The notes: a model not told the origin generated them from the sequence alone. Counted from the stretch's first letter, positions 17,358 through 26,667 are shown. The stretch is DNA of 64,000 bases from Pseudoalteromonas sp. MMG007 (GCF_018100985.1 NZ_JAGJEI010000002.1:1-64000); one strand, 5' to 3'. Translations and numbers: made by a program.

Positions 17358-18020
17358 ATGAAATTTTTAGTTTTTTTAGGCACCGTGAGAGATAGCACAC
17401 CTCCGAGACCCGCGCGCCTAGGTGAGCGTGTAGCTAAAGCCTGTATTGAATGTTTAAATGAGCAGTATCCAGAGCACGACTTTGAATTAATAGATGCGCT
17501 TGATTACCCAAATGAGCAAGTTTTTAAGCCTCACTTTGCTTATGCACAAGGTAAGGCGCCTTCTATGCTCAGCACCTTAGCCGACAAGATTAAAGCGGCT
17601 GATGGCTATGTAATGGTTAGCCCTGAGTATAACCATAGTATGAGCCCAGCCCTAAGCGATTTACTTAATCACTTTGGTAGTTCACTCTTTTCGTACAAAC
17701 CCAGTGCCATTGTTACTTATTCTGCTGGGCAGTGGGGCGGGTTAAGAGCTGCAATAAGCATGCGCACATTTTTATCTGAGCTGGGCTGCTTACCTGTATC
17801 TGCAATGATCCACGTACCAAAAGCACAAGAAGTTTTTAATGATGACGGCAGTGTTGTACAAACTGGACAAGAACAATCTTCGTGGTTTAATTATTTTCAT
17901 CGTACTTTTTCACAGATGGTTTGGTGGGCAAAAGCTGCAAAAGAGCACAGTGAAAATGAAGACCCGCATAAACTGTTAAAAAGCTTTAAAACAGATCCTT
18001 CTCAGCGAAATGCGCCTTAA
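17358..18020 (+). CDS. NAD(P)H-dependent FMN reductase-family flavoprotein
   Basis: 220 residues with a flavodoxin-like fold. The FMN-binding pattern is seen in FLGTVRDSTPP (about 5-15), in PEYNHSMSPALSDLLNHF (about 94-111) where the S.EYN motif contacts flavin, and in YSAGQWGGLRA (about 125-135). It would reduce FMN, quinones or azo-type substrates in the cytoplasm using NAD(P)H. GGAGAAG lies 8 nt before the ATG. It is a single-gene unit closed by a hairpin terminator. The C-terminal 40 residues are a charged extension beyond the usual domain of about 180 residues. Confidence 0.88.
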   Translation: MKFLVFLGTVRDSTPPRPARLGERVAKACIECLNEQYPEHDFELIDALDYPNEQVFKPHFAYAQGKAPSMLSTLADKIKAADGYVMVSPEYNHSMSPALSDLLNHFGSSLFSYKPSAIVTYSAGQWGGLRAAISMRTFLSELGCLPVSAMIHVPKAQEVFNDDGSVVQTGQEQSSWFNYFHRTFSQMVWWAKAAKEHSENEDPHKLLKSFKTDPSQRNAP

Positions 18021-18044
18021 CGAATACTTTTAAAATATAATTAA

Positions 18045-18066
18045 TTTAGCCCCGAACTGGGCTAAA
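18045..18066 (+). terminator. Rho-independent terminator of the FMN reductase gene
   Basis: TTTAGCCC and GGGCTAAA form an 8-bp stem with a 6-nt loop, followed by a T-rich tail (CTTGTTTCTTTT). Confidence 0.8.
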
Positions 18067-18141
18067 CTTGTTTCTTTTATAGAAACTTAAAGTTTATAAA
18101 TGATAATATTAACATCTACTTATAAAAATGGATGTTATATC

Positions 18142-18588
18142 TTGAAATACCTTACTCTTTTAAGTGTACTAACACTTAGTGCTTGTAGCTCTGTACAGCA
18201 ATTACCAGCACTTGGCGAAGGCACTACTGCAAATATGAACTTAATAGCGCTTTCGGAGCAGAGCGCGCCACAAGGTATTAGTGGTACATTTAAGTTTTAT
18301 ATTAAAACTGCGGGCTCGCAGTACGGTGACGTTTTTTTAAATACCGAAAATGACTACCGTGATCGACGCGCTATTACCATTGTAATTGATTCAAAAGTAG
18401 CTGATAAACTCACAGAAAAATACGGACAACCAGCCGACACATTTTTTATTGATAAAACAATTGAAGTGACAGGTGAAGCGAAGCGAGTAACTATCGACTT
18501 TTTAAGTAAGGGCAGGAGAACCAATAAATATTATTATCAAACACACGTTGATGTAAATTCAGTTGATCAAATTCGTATTGTTAACTAA
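18142..18588 (+). CDS. Putative lipoprotein of unknown function
   Basis: 148 residues when started at the TTG at 18142, which gives a clean lipoprotein signal: KYLTLLSVLTLSAC with lipobox LSAC (cleavage before C15). GGATG lies about 9 nt upstream. The ATG at 18100 would add 14 residues (with a Cys and Tyr-rich stretch) and blur the signal. The mature part is a small beta-rich domain (TFKFYIKTAGSQYGDVFLN, later KTIEVTGEAKRVTIDF) resembling an OB/nucleic-acid-like or unknown domain. It is probably anchored in the outer membrane facing the periplasm. Its function is not known. Confidence 0.7.
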   Translation: MKYLTLLSVLTLSACSSVQQLPALGEGTTANMNLIALSEQSAPQGISGTFKFYIKTAGSQYGDVFLNTENDYRDRRAITIVIDSKVADKLTEKYGQPADTFFIDKTIEVTGEAKRVTIDFLSKGRRTNKYYYQTHVDVNSVDQIRIVN

Positions 18589-18707
18589 AAAATGAGTGTT
18601 TATATCTATTTACCGGTACTTACTGGTTTTGTACAAAATTTAGCAGGTAAGGACTAGTTTATAGTAGTACTGTTTTTATATACAGCACCAATGTATTCTT
18701 AAGAATA

Positions 18708-20723
18708 TTAAAACAATAAACTGAGTGTTAATCGCGCTGTTCTAGGCTCTATTGGGTGAAAGTGATTATCTTCAACGCCTTGTGCTGGCTCACCCGGTAA
18801 CCGCGAAGCATAATAGTAGTCTATATCGTGGTCGGTACTGTTAAATAAGTTGAGTAATTCAAAGTCTACTTTCCAGTGGGTTTGCTTATAACTAACTGAG
18901 CTATTAACAACCGTTAAGGGCTCTGAGCGATTATCGCCGTCGTCTGTTAATGTACGTTTTCCAATATGGCGTACTCTAAATGATGATTGCCATTGCTCAC
19001 TCAAGTGCCAATTTAAACCTGTACTTGCTACAGCAGGTACAGCGCCTTCAATGTAATTATTATCCTCGTTGATATCTAAGCGTGAATGGGTAAATGAGGC
19101 TTCTAAATCGATACTAAATTTGTCGTTAATCCAGTAATAAGCACTTATTTCTAAGCCATAACGTTTAGACGCATCACTGGGCTCTGTATTACCAGCATCA
19201 CCTACAAACAATAGTTCTGAGTCGAGCGTTAACCACCAAAGTGCAGCCGATAAATTAAACTTTTGCTCATCAGCAAATCGTAATCCAATTTCAGCGCCTT
19301 CACTTTTTACTAATAAGTCTACTTGCTTTGCTTGATCACCTGTAACTGGGTCTATATTAATTGTAGAGCCACGCGCATCATTTGAATGAAAAGATTGACC
19401 CCAATTAGCATATGCGGCTAGTAAATCAGTAAAGCGGTAATTTAAACTTCCTTTAAAACTGACTAAATCATCGTTTGCTTTACCTGAGTTTGCACCAGTA
19501 TTACTGGTAACGTTAGTATCAAAGTAGTCGTACCTCACACCAGCAGTGGCCTCTAATTTTGGGGTAAGTAAAAATTTAGACTCCCAAAAGCTTGAGTAGC
19601 TGGTTTGCTTTAGTTCATCTTGCCTTATAGTGCTAAGTTGCTCTCTTGCTTGCGTGTTATAAAGTCCTACGTTATCTATGTCATCGTGTCGAAGCTCAAT
19701 TCCTGCTGTGTGTAGCATGTTTATATCTGATGTTCTAGTTTCAAACTGATAGCTTATATTGGAGCCATAAATATTGCGGCTATCTTGCTGATTAAACTGA
19801 TCACCATTAATTGGATCGTTTAAAAAATAACTAAAATTAGAATATAGATTTAAGTCATAATTAATTACATAAGCACTGGCTTTTATATGATCTCCTTGCC
19901 AGTTACTCGATAAGCTATAACGGCTAGAGCTACCGCCAAGTGTGGTATCAAGTGAGCCTAATTGAGATATTAAATTTTGCGAGACAGCACGCTGTGGAAT
20001 TTGATCTGCGGAGTTCCAAGTATTGTCGTAAGCCATAGCAGTTATTAATAAGTCACCATTATAAGCTTTACCTACATAGCGTAGTAGGGCATTTTTTTTA
20101 TTTACGTCTTCGTTTATATCATCCCAAGGGCCGTCGTAGCCTTGCCATTCTGCTGCTGCAATAATTTTGCCTTTTGTTAAGTTAGTAGATCCAAGTACAA
20201 CAGCACGTTTATAGTTGTCCTCTCCTATGCTTAGTTCTATTTGTTGATGCTTTAGGTTATCAGCCAATTTAAACTGTGCGCTACCTGCGGCTGAAAAATC
20301 GCCTTGGCTTGCGCTATATGAGCCTTTTTGATAGTTAATTGTTGAAATAGACTCAGGGATTATAAAATTTAGGTCGGTATAGCCTTGGCCGTGTCCGTGG
20401 CTTCGCATATTAATGGGCATGCCATCTATGCTGGTGGCAAAGTCGGTACCGTGATCTAAATTAAAGCCTCTAATAAAATACTGATTAGCCTTACCTGTGC
20501 CACTGTGTTGAGTAACCGCCATACCCGGTATTAGCTCTAACATTTCGGCGCTTCTTAACATAGGGCGCTGCTCTATTTCTCCTTGGCCAATAATGCCGCT
20601 AGATGCGCTGATTGACTCACCAATTAACCCATCTCGGTGGCCATATACAGTGAGCTTTTCTATATTGGCATGAACATAACCGCTATATAAAGTGCCCATA
20701 GTTAAAATTGCTAATGTTTTCAT
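18708..20723 (-). CDS. TonB-dependent outer membrane receptor
   Basis: 671 residues. Signal peptide about 1-19 (ending YVHA). Plug domain about 30-150 with QRPMLRSAEMLELIPG and YFIRGFNLDHGTDFATSIDG, the usual TonB plug sequence. A 22-strand beta-barrel follows, ending in aromatic LSLLF. It imports a siderophore, metal complex or carbohydrate by TonB energy. The ligand cannot be told: there is no Fur-like box in the 140 bp upstream and no transporter gene next to it. A His/Gly-rich patch RSHGHGQGYTD in the plug could suggest metal-related substrates but is also common in this subfamily. AGGGA lies upstream of the ATG. Confidence 0.92.
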   Translation of the reverse strand: MKTLAILTMGTLYSGYVHANIEKLTVYGHRDGLIGESISASSGIIGQGEIEQRPMLRSAEMLELIPGMAVTQHSGTGKANQYFIRGFNLDHGTDFATSIDGMPINMRSHGHGQGYTDLNFIIPESISTINYQKGSYSASQGDFSAAGSAQFKLADNLKHQQIELSIGEDNYKRAVVLGSTNLTKGKIIAAAEWQGYDGPWDDINEDVNKKNALLRYVGKAYNGDLLITAMAYDNTWNSADQIPQRAVSQNLISQLGSLDTTLGGSSSRYSLSSNWQGDHIKASAYVINYDLNLYSNFSYFLNDPINGDQFNQQDSRNIYGSNISYQFETRTSDINMLHTAGIELRHDDIDNVGLYNTQAREQLSTIRQDELKQTSYSSFWESKFLLTPKLEATAGVRYDYFDTNVTSNTGANSGKANDDLVSFKGSLNYRFTDLLAAYANWGQSFHSNDARGSTINIDPVTGDQAKQVDLLVKSEGAEIGLRFADEQKFNLSAALWWLTLDSELLFVGDAGNTEPSDASKRYGLEISAYYWINDKFSIDLEASFTHSRLDINEDNNYIEGAVPAVASTGLNWHLSEQWQSSFRVRHIGKRTLTDDGDNRSEPLTVVNSSVSYKQTHWKVDFELLNLFNSTDHDIDYYYASRLPGEPAQGVEDNHFHPIEPRTARLTLSLLF

Positions 20724-20862
20724 GCTTAAAATCCCTATTTAATATGCTTACTATTCAGTGCTGTTAAATTAAATACGGCTAAGTAAATTTTTTGGATGCA
20801 ACATTTGTTGTTTAATTGTAATTATTTAAACACAAACTCTGTTTTGTAATTTAAAAACTACG

Positions 20863-22767
20863 TTGCAAGCTATTGTAATATCTTTATATAAAACTAATAA
20901 TCAGCGTGTTAAAAAATTCTACACAAATCACTCAATTAGAGAGTCTGTATTGAAAGCCAAAGAAATTCGCAATTTTTACATTAACGAAGAGCAATCTGTT
21001 TATTTGCTTTCGCACCGCGATGCTAAAAAGCATCGTCAGTGGCTTAACATTTGTATTAAACAATTAACGTTACTTGGTTACAAAAATGTAGAAATGATAG
21101 GCTCTGGTGCCTTTGGCTTTGTGTTTGCCGGTGATGACGATAACGGCTTACCTTGGGTTTTTAAGTTCTCGCGTATTACGCTTGCCCAAAGTGTACGCGA
21201 TCGCCTTGAAGACGAAGCGTATATGCTCTCACAAATTAACAATCCGTTAGTGCCCAGCTTTTACGCCTTTGAGCGCATTAAAAAGCAAGGCATTTTAATG
21301 ATGGCACGAGCGATTGGCGAAGACCTTGAAAAAGTATCTTTAAAAAAAGGGCGCTTTAGTGCGGCGCAAATAATGGCGCTTGCCTTGAGACTTCGTAATG
21401 TTTTAGTTGATTTACGTAGCCATAAAAATGGTATTAGCCCGCAGCCTATTGTGCATGGCGATATTAAGCCTTCTAACCTTGTGTGGGATGAAAAAACCGA
21501 TGCGCTTTCACTTGTTGATTGGGGAAGCTCTGTTTATGCACAGGTTGATAGTAACGGTGAGCCTATTGCCAGTAACTTTATGGATTTAATGTCGGGAGAT
21601 TTAAGTACAACTAATGCGCGTATGGGGGATGTGTACTTTATTGGCGAAGCACAAATGTCGGGGGAACAGTCATCTCCGCGTTTTGATGAGCAAGGTGTAG
21701 CAGCAACTTTATATGCGCTCGCCTCGGCGCAATCATGTCGTTTTGGCGCGCAAGCTATTCCTGCGAGTAGTTTAGGGCTACCTAAAGAGCTGGCTAAAGT
21801 GATTGATGGCATGCTTTCGAAAAATAAAGAAGAGCGTGATGGTGCAGGCGATTACTTTATGCGTAATATTACCACTATGGCCAAAGCCTATTTACCAGAA
21901 ATAAAACCCCAACAGTCACGACCTGCTATCCCATATTGGTTTGGTGATGGCGATAAGCCTGACACGGTAGTTTATAGCTCACGTAAACAGTTTTTACGCC
22001 AAGCAGATCATAAACAACAGCTATTAGATGTAAACGATGCACAGCTTGACCGTTATTATAAAGAATTTTTGTTCGATACCGGCGATACCGAAAAGGCCTT
22101 TTTAGCGTCTATTAGCCGTTTAGCTAAATACCCTGTAGTAGGGGGGTTGAGTTTTCATTGGAAAGATGACTCTTTATTTGTTGAGTCGTCACTTATTATG
22201 CACGACGAAACACTCACAAATGCATTTACAGATGCAATAAACAACACGGTAATGCTTGCACAAGGTATTAGCCAAAAGGGGCTTTTTAAATGTTGTTTGT
22301 TTGATGCACGTAAAACAATTCAATTAGAGCGGGACGGTACCGGGGCATTTAAATTTGATAGCTTACCAGAGCTTGATTACGAAATAGTAAGCATGAAAGC
22401 AAATGAAATAACTCGACCACATTCCTACTTTGAAGATGGTAAAGACCCAGACGAGCAACTGCAGTTGCCTAAAAAAGTGATTAAATGCGTATTTGAGCTA
22501 AATCAGATTCATCATACAGGGTGTATTATTTTTGAAGCTTTGCCCGATAGAATGAAGATTCACCATTACTACCGACTATTAGACTCTACTAAAGAGGTAG
22601 AATTTAAGCGCCTACTTAATAAGTTGATGCAATACGCCGTTAATATTACTGATGTGGGGGTTGCTGGGTTTATGAAACTACCTTATAAAAATACCCGCGA
22701 GTTTGAGCTATGTGCTAAACAAGGCGATCACTTTTTTCCTAAGAATCCAAAGCTTTTGCAAAGTTGA
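20863..22767 (+). CDS. Serine/threonine protein kinase-like protein with divergent HGD and DWG motifs
   Basis: 634 residues. A kinase domain occupies about 75-340: Gly loop GSGAFGFVFAG (80-90), Lys102 in VFKFSR, Glu119 in LEDEAYML, catalytic loop HGDIKPSNL (199-207, with HGD for HRD) and DWG (220-222, for DFG). All key polar residues remain, so activity is plausible. Residues 345-634 form a second domain of unknown family. The start is a TTG; no ATG lies between it and the kinase core, and the first 75 residues precede the core. There is no transmembrane segment, so it is cytoplasmic. It is a single-gene unit; the substrate is unknown. Confidence 0.8.
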   Translation: MQAIVISLYKTNNQRVKKFYTNHSIRESVLKAKEIRNFYINEEQSVYLLSHRDAKKHRQWLNICIKQLTLLGYKNVEMIGSGAFGFVFAGDDDNGLPWVFKFSRITLAQSVRDRLEDEAYMLSQINNPLVPSFYAFERIKKQGILMMARAIGEDLEKVSLKKGRFSAAQIMALALRLRNVLVDLRSHKNGISPQPIVHGDIKPSNLVWDEKTDALSLVDWGSSVYAQVDSNGEPIASNFMDLMSGDLSTTNARMGDVYFIGEAQMSGEQSSPRFDEQGVAATLYALASAQSCRFGAQAIPASSLGLPKELAKVIDGMLSKNKEERDGAGDYFMRNITTMAKAYLPEIKPQQSRPAIPYWFGDGDKPDTVVYSSRKQFLRQADHKQQLLDVNDAQLDRYYKEFLFDTGDTEKAFLASISRLAKYPVVGGLSFHWKDDSLFVESSLIMHDETLTNAFTDAINNTVMLAQGISQKGLFKCCLFDARKTIQLERDGTGAFKFDSLPELDYEIVSMKANEITRPHSYFEDGKDPDEQLQLPKKVIKCVFELNQIHHTGCIIFEALPDRMKIHHYYRLLDSTKEVEFKRLLNKLMQYAVNITDVGVAGFMKLPYKNTREFELCAKQGDHFFPKNPKLLQS

Positions 22768-22819
22768 ATCTATAACAAAACAGAGCATTATTAATTTTAA
22801 ACTCAATACTTTTTATTAT

Positions 22820-23371
22820 TTACAACTCATCATTAAATATCGAGTTAAAAGGTGAGCTTTGAGAAATCGTAAATTGATGTAACAATTTTTGGTTGCTTTT
22901 TGTAGTGATTAAGTAGCTGCTATAAGGCTTATTTTGACTAAATAATTTCATATTTAATTTTAAGCTTTTTGTAATAATAGACATCGTAAATTTACCGCTT
23001 AGGGCTAGAGTGTTAATGCCAGCATTTTTAACTTTTACTACGTTAGGGGTGATTTTAAGGTCTTTAACAGTAAATTTATAAAGTTGATTACTTAAATATA
23101 AGTGCGTGTGTATTTTTCGTTTTATCCTTCTTTTATGTGTATTAAATTCATCAATAGAAATTATGCCATTCTGGTTATTATCTACGTTGTAAAACACTGA
23201 TACAGGAAGGGTAGCGCTAATAAAAATAGTGTCATCTTCGATGTTAAGTACTGCGTTATATTTATTCTCATTCGCAATGCTTGTATCTATAAATAGTAAG
23301 CAAAGCATAACAACGAATAGCATTTTCACATATTTAGACTTTGAGCTTAGGTAAAGGGCAGTTTTGTTCAT
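22820..23371 (-). CDS. Secreted protein of unknown function with one EF-hand-like loop
   Basis: 183 residues. The ATG at 23371 gives a signal-peptide-like N-terminus (hydrophobic stretch MLFVVMLCLLFIDTSIA, about 17-33). A canonical EF-hand calcium loop is visible as DNNQNGIISIDE (about 63-74), with D, N, N, I, S and E at the ligand positions. Downstream the protein is Lys-rich and beta-prone. A single EF-hand is usually paired, so calcium binding may involve dimerisation. No known family. It is a stand-alone gene on the minus strand and lies next to an unrelated kinase-like gene. Confidence 0.65.
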   Translation of the reverse strand: MNKTALYLSSKSKYVKMLFVVMLCLLFIDTSIANENKYNAVLNIEDDTIFISATLPVSVFYNVDNNQNGIISIDEFNTHKRRIKRKIHTHLYLSNQLYKFTVKDLKITPNVVKVKNAGINTLALSGKFTMSIITKSLKLNMKLFSQNKPYSSYLITTKSNQKLLHQFTISQSSPFNSIFNDEL

Positions 23372-23536
23372 TATCAAAAGTTATTAGTTTTAGATAAGTC
23401 ACTTTTAAATAATATTGTGCAAGTAATGTGTAAAAATAAGTCAACATTAAACAGATTAGTAATGAGTCGGATTTTACTATTGACTTAACTGTTATAAAAT
23501 CAGCTTATTAGCACTCTACGGTAATTAATATAAGTT

Positions 23537-23968
23537 ATGGCAAAGTCTAAACCTGAGGTTTCTATTCAAAGTTATGGGATTTATTCAACGTGGGATAGCA
23601 AAAGCAAAGCGTTACCGCAAATTGAGCAATTTACAACTAATGTTACTGCCAAACTTGATGTGGAGTTTGGCTTAATAGTTAATATTAAAAAAGCCAAAGG
23701 CGAAAAGCTCCATTTTTGTATTTATCATCCTGATATACCCAATGAAGAGGGCGAGGTAATGGCTCCGTTTGATGGAGTTGTATACGTTAAAGACAACGAC
23801 TGGCACTTTTATTTAGGTGATACATTGTGGGAGCCTATTGAAAATAAACTCGGTGATTGGCGATTAACGCTTACATTAAATAATAAAGTTATTGCAGATA
23901 AAACGTTTAATATAGCGCTTGAACAACAAGGCTCTGAAAATGATTTTTGGAGAAAAAGAGGCTATTAA
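23537..23968 (+). CDS. DUF3859 family protein
   Basis: 143 residues, cytoplasmic, with a predicted all-beta fold. It matches the DUF3859 pattern: SIQSYGIYSTWDSKS near the start, IEQFTTNVTAKLDVEFGLI, LHFCIYHPDIP, and LGDWRLTLTLNNKVIADKTF near the end. Function is unknown. It has its own promoter region and ends in a bidirectional hairpin shared with the convergent gene on its right. There is no visible ribosome-binding site before the ATG. Confidence 0.8.
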   Translation: MAKSKPEVSIQSYGIYSTWDSKSKALPQIEQFTTNVTAKLDVEFGLIVNIKKAKGEKLHFCIYHPDIPNEEGEVMAPFDGVVYVKDNDWHFYLGDTLWEPIENKLGDWRLTLTLNNKVIADKTFNIALEQQGSENDFWRKRGY

Positions 23969-24022
23969 TATAGAAGCCACTCGCTTTATACAATTTACTA
24001 CTTAAGCAAAATTTACCCATAA

Positions 24023-24048
24023 AAAAAGCCAATATAAATTGGCTTTTT
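24023..24048. terminator. Bidirectional terminator between DUF3859 and VF530 genes
   Basis: AAAAAGCCAAT and ATTGGCTTTTT form an 11-bp stem with a 4-nt loop and T-runs on both strands. It serves the two convergent genes. Confidence 0.88.
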
Positions 24049-24070
24049 AGTTTAAAGTTTTAACTAAAGC

Positions 24071-24487
24071 TTAGTTACCCCAAGGGTTGCTTGCATTTGA
24101 GCGTTGTTTACGAGCGCGGGCACGTTGTTTAGTTGCCTTTTTTTCCATGATACGTTTTGCATCACTAAAGCTAAGCTCACACGGTTCACCTGGTTTGTGA
24201 TCCTCAGGGATCACTCTATCGCGTGGTGGCAACTCATACTGAACATCGTCCGGTTTAGGTAAGTTTTTAAGGCGGTAAAGGTAAAAATTGTCTACCTTTT
24301 CTTGTGCCCATTGGGTTTTACGCAAAAATTTTACAGCAGACTTAATGTCTGGGTTGTTTTTAAAACAATTAAGTTGCAAATAAGCGTGAAGAAGTTCCCA
24401 CCCATATTGTTCAACCAGCTCTTCAACCACTTGTTCTAATTTTACGCCTTGCAGTGGATTATTACTGAAAAGTTCTTGGTTGCTCAT
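24071..24487 (-). CDS. VF530-family DNA-binding protein
   Basis: 138 residues. The first 75 residues match the VF530 helical domain: NNPLQGVKLEQVVEELVEQY, then GWELLHAYLQLNCF and NPDIKSAVKFLRKTQWAQEKVD. The structure of VF530 suggested double-stranded DNA binding; its role is unknown. The C-terminal extension (about 80-138) has Pro-rich and strongly basic stretches (KKATKQRARARKQR) that would favour nucleic acid binding. GAGG is 11 nt before the ATG. It is a single gene, transcribed toward the shared terminator. Confidence 0.88.
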   Translation of the reverse strand: MSNQELFSNNPLQGVKLEQVVEELVEQYGWELLHAYLQLNCFKNNPDIKSAVKFLRKTQWAQEKVDNFYLYRLKNLPKPDDVQYELPPRDRVIPEDHKPGEPCELSFSDAKRIMEKKATKQRARARKQRSNASNPWGN

Positions 24488-24560
24488 AGGTGTTGCCTCG
24501 TTATTAAAAATACAAAGCGTATTATAAATTTAATACCGAGGCTTTAACAGGATAATTAGC

Positions 24561-25553
24561 CTAACTTTGACAATTAACTACTACACGGCCACGAATTTTG
24601 CCTTGCATAAGTAACTCAGCGTTATCAATTACTTGATCTAGCGTGATTTCACTAGAGATTTTATCAAGGTAATCTGCTTTAACTAATGTGGCTAATTTAT
24701 TCCACGCTTCTACTCGATCAGCTTTAGGGCGCATTACGCTATCAATACCAATTAACGATACACCACGTAAAATAAAAGGCGCAACTGATGCGGGTAAATC
24801 CATGCCTTGGGCGAGTCCACATGCTGTAACAACGCCACCATATTTTAATGAGGCACATATGTTGGCGAGTGTATGGCTTCCTACAGAGTCTATTGCGCCA
24901 GCAAAGCGCTCTTTTTGTAATGGTTTGCCTGGGTTTGAAAGCTCGTTTCTATGTATTACTTGCGAAGCCCCTAACGCTTTTAAATAATCGCTTTGATCTA
25001 ATCTGCCTGTTGCAGCCGTTACGCTAAAGCCAAGTTGATTTAATAAATAAATAGCAAAGCTACCCACACCACCATTAGCACCGGTTACGAGTACTTCGCC
25101 TGAGCTTGGAGTAATACCTTGTTTTTCAAGCGCGATAACACTGAGCATTGCAGTGTATCCTGCGGTGCCTATTTGCATAGCTTGCTTTGGTGAAATTGTA
25201 GCGGGAAGAGGAATTAACCAATCACTATTTAGTGCTGCTTTTTGAGCAAGTCCACCCCAATGTTTTTCGCCAACACCAAAGCCATTTAAAATAACATTAT
25301 CGCCACTTTTAAATTCATCGCTGGTGGACTCAGTAACACTCCCTACTAAGTCAATGCCAGGCACCATTGGGAAGGTTCGCACAACAGGGCCTTTGCCAGT
25401 AATAGCTAATCCATCTTTATAGTTAAGCGTACTGTAAAGCACATCTATCGATACATTTTCGTTTGGTAAATCACTGTTTTCGATAGTTGTTAAAGTAGCG
25501 CTATAGTTATTTTCGTCTTTGTTAATAACAACGGCTTTAATTGGGTTGCTCAT
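24561..25553 (-). CDS. acuI: Acrylyl-CoA reductase / YhdH-type quinone oxidoreductase
   Basis: 330 residues of the zinc-free medium-chain dehydrogenase family. The N-terminal substrate domain contains LYSTLNYKDGLAITGKGPVV and PMVPGIDLVGSV. The Rossmann NADPH motif is VTGANGGVGSFA (about 153-164), followed by the AATGRLDQSDYLKALGA segment typical of the YhdH/AcuI branch. AcuI reduces toxic acrylyl-CoA to propionyl-CoA, for instance in DMSP or acrylate catabolism. An AcuR-like TetR gene is 50 nt upstream in the same direction, which supports the AcuI assignment. No DMSP lyase is in the window. AAAAGGA precedes the ATG. Confidence 0.82.
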   Translation of the reverse strand: MSNPIKAVVINKDENNYSATLTTIENSDLPNENVSIDVLYSTLNYKDGLAITGKGPVVRTFPMVPGIDLVGSVTESTSDEFKSGDNVILNGFGVGEKHWGGLAQKAALNSDWLIPLPATISPKQAMQIGTAGYTAMLSVIALEKQGITPSSGEVLVTGANGGVGSFAIYLLNQLGFSVTAATGRLDQSDYLKALGASQVIHRNELSNPGKPLQKERFAGAIDSVGSHTLANICASLKYGGVVTACGLAQGMDLPASVAPFILRGVSLIGIDSVMRPKADRVEAWNKLATLVKADYLDKISSEITLDQVIDNAELLMQGKIRGRVVVNCQS

Positions 25554-25566
25554 GAGGTATCCTTTT

Positions 25567-25580
25567 AGACCGATCGTCTT
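25567..25580. promoter_or_regulatory. TetR-type operator-like site 1 (acuI side)
   Basis: AGACCGATCGTCTT, a 14-mer containing the palindromic core CGATCG, lies just before the acuI start. Thirteen of 14 bases match the site at 26279-26292, upstream of the regulator gene. Paired sites flanking a TetR gene strongly suggest operators of that regulator. Confidence 0.6.
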
Positions 25581-25604
25581 TTAATGTGTGAATAAAAAAG
25601 CACA

Positions 25605-26240
25605 TTAAGTTAGTAATGCGCGTAAAAACATTTCTGTATACAAAGTCAGTGGGGTACTTGTTTTGGTAAGTTTAGCGCGCATAACCGCACCTTCCCAACC
25701 AATCCAAAAGTACTCGCTCATCAAGGAGGTGTTAACGTTATTAGCAATAGTGCCTTGTTGTTTTGCTTGGTTTAAACATAGCTCAAGGTGTTTTTGCCAC
25801 GTAACATAGCTTTGCATTAAGCGTATTTTAAAATCGTCACTTAAGTGGTTAAGCTCTTGATTTAAATTGCCAACTAAACAACCACGTTTAAATTCGTATT
25901 TTTGCATGCCTTTTATAGCACTTTGCGTAAAATTAACAATGCGCTCTAAAGGGGGCGTGGCCTCATCTTTTAAATAACGATTTAGTTTTGTTATAAAGTA
26001 ATTGTCGTAGGCATCTACTAAAGCTATACCGTACGCTTCCTTGCTTTTAAAGTAGTGATAAAAAGAGCCTTTGGGGACCGCTGCTTTTTTTAAAATTGTA
26101 TCTAAGCCTGTAGCACTAAAGCCAAACTCGGTAAGTGTTTCAAGCCCTGTTCTTATTAAAAGTGCTTTTGTGTCTGCGTTTTCACGTGGTACTTTAGGTG
26201 GGCGGCCACGCCTTACACGCGTTTGATCATTACTTTGCAT
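25605..26240 (-). CDS. acuR: TetR-family regulator, AcuR-like
   Basis: 211 residues. The N-terminal HTH spans about 25-75: TEFGFSATGLDTILKKAAVP then KGSFYHYFKSKEAYGIAL, a pattern shared by AcuR and NemR. It is preceded by a basic GRPPKVPRE tail. The C-terminal ligand domain (about 80-211) contains a Cys in FKRGCLVGNL, where electrophile-sensing relatives also carry Cys. It lies directly upstream of acuI and is likely its repressor, relieved by acrylate-type compounds. Matching operator-like sites lie at both sides of the gene. There is no clear ribosome-binding site before the ATG at 26240. Confidence 0.8.
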   Translation of the reverse strand: MQSNDQTRVRRGRPPKVPRENADTKALLIRTGLETLTEFGFSATGLDTILKKAAVPKGSFYHYFKSKEAYGIALVDAYDNYFITKLNRYLKDEATPPLERIVNFTQSAIKGMQKYEFKRGCLVGNLNQELNHLSDDFKIRLMQSYVTWQKHLELCLNQAKQQGTIANNVNTSLMSEYFWIGWEGAVMRAKLTKTSTPLTLYTEMFLRALLT

Positions 26241-26278
26241 AGATAATTAAACTGGTTGTTTTTTGTTAAATACAATAT

Positions 26279-26292
26279 AGACCGATCGACTT
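26279..26292. promoter_or_regulatory. TetR-type operator-like site 2 (upstream of acuR)
   Basis: AGACCGATCGACTT, nearly identical to the site at 25567-25580, 40 bp upstream of the acuR start. This placement suits autorepression. The remaining 26293-26667 holds only AT-rich DNA, one TGTACTTAAGTACA palindrome (26420-26433) and the rmf promoter. Confidence 0.6.
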
Positions 26293-26667
26293 TAAATAAT
26301 CAAGTATAAATTTAAATTGTACAAAATTAATTCAAAATAGAATTCTTACTAGCTAGAAATAAAAATGTCATAGTTACAATTTTGTTTGGAACTAAGTGAA
26401 AATAGGCGAGTCGTAATTTGTGTACTTAAGTACATTTTAGCGATTATTAAGTCGCATTATATTTAGCATAAAACCGGTCAAATTAAATGTTGTATGACCA
26501 CTTACTTTTTTAAATGTTAATTCATTTTTGCATCAGCAGCTTAGTTAATGTCAAACAATTTAATTGCTTTTGCTATTTGAATTTTACATTTTTATTAACT
26601 ATTCATTAATTGTAGATTTCACTAATGCTACAAAAAATATACAAATAAAAAGGTGAGGATATTACCG

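Noticed and set aside
26420..26433. TGTACTTAAGTACA palindrome as an operator for rmf
   Set aside because: It matches no operator I can name and lies about 240 bp from the rmf start; recorded only as intergenic content.
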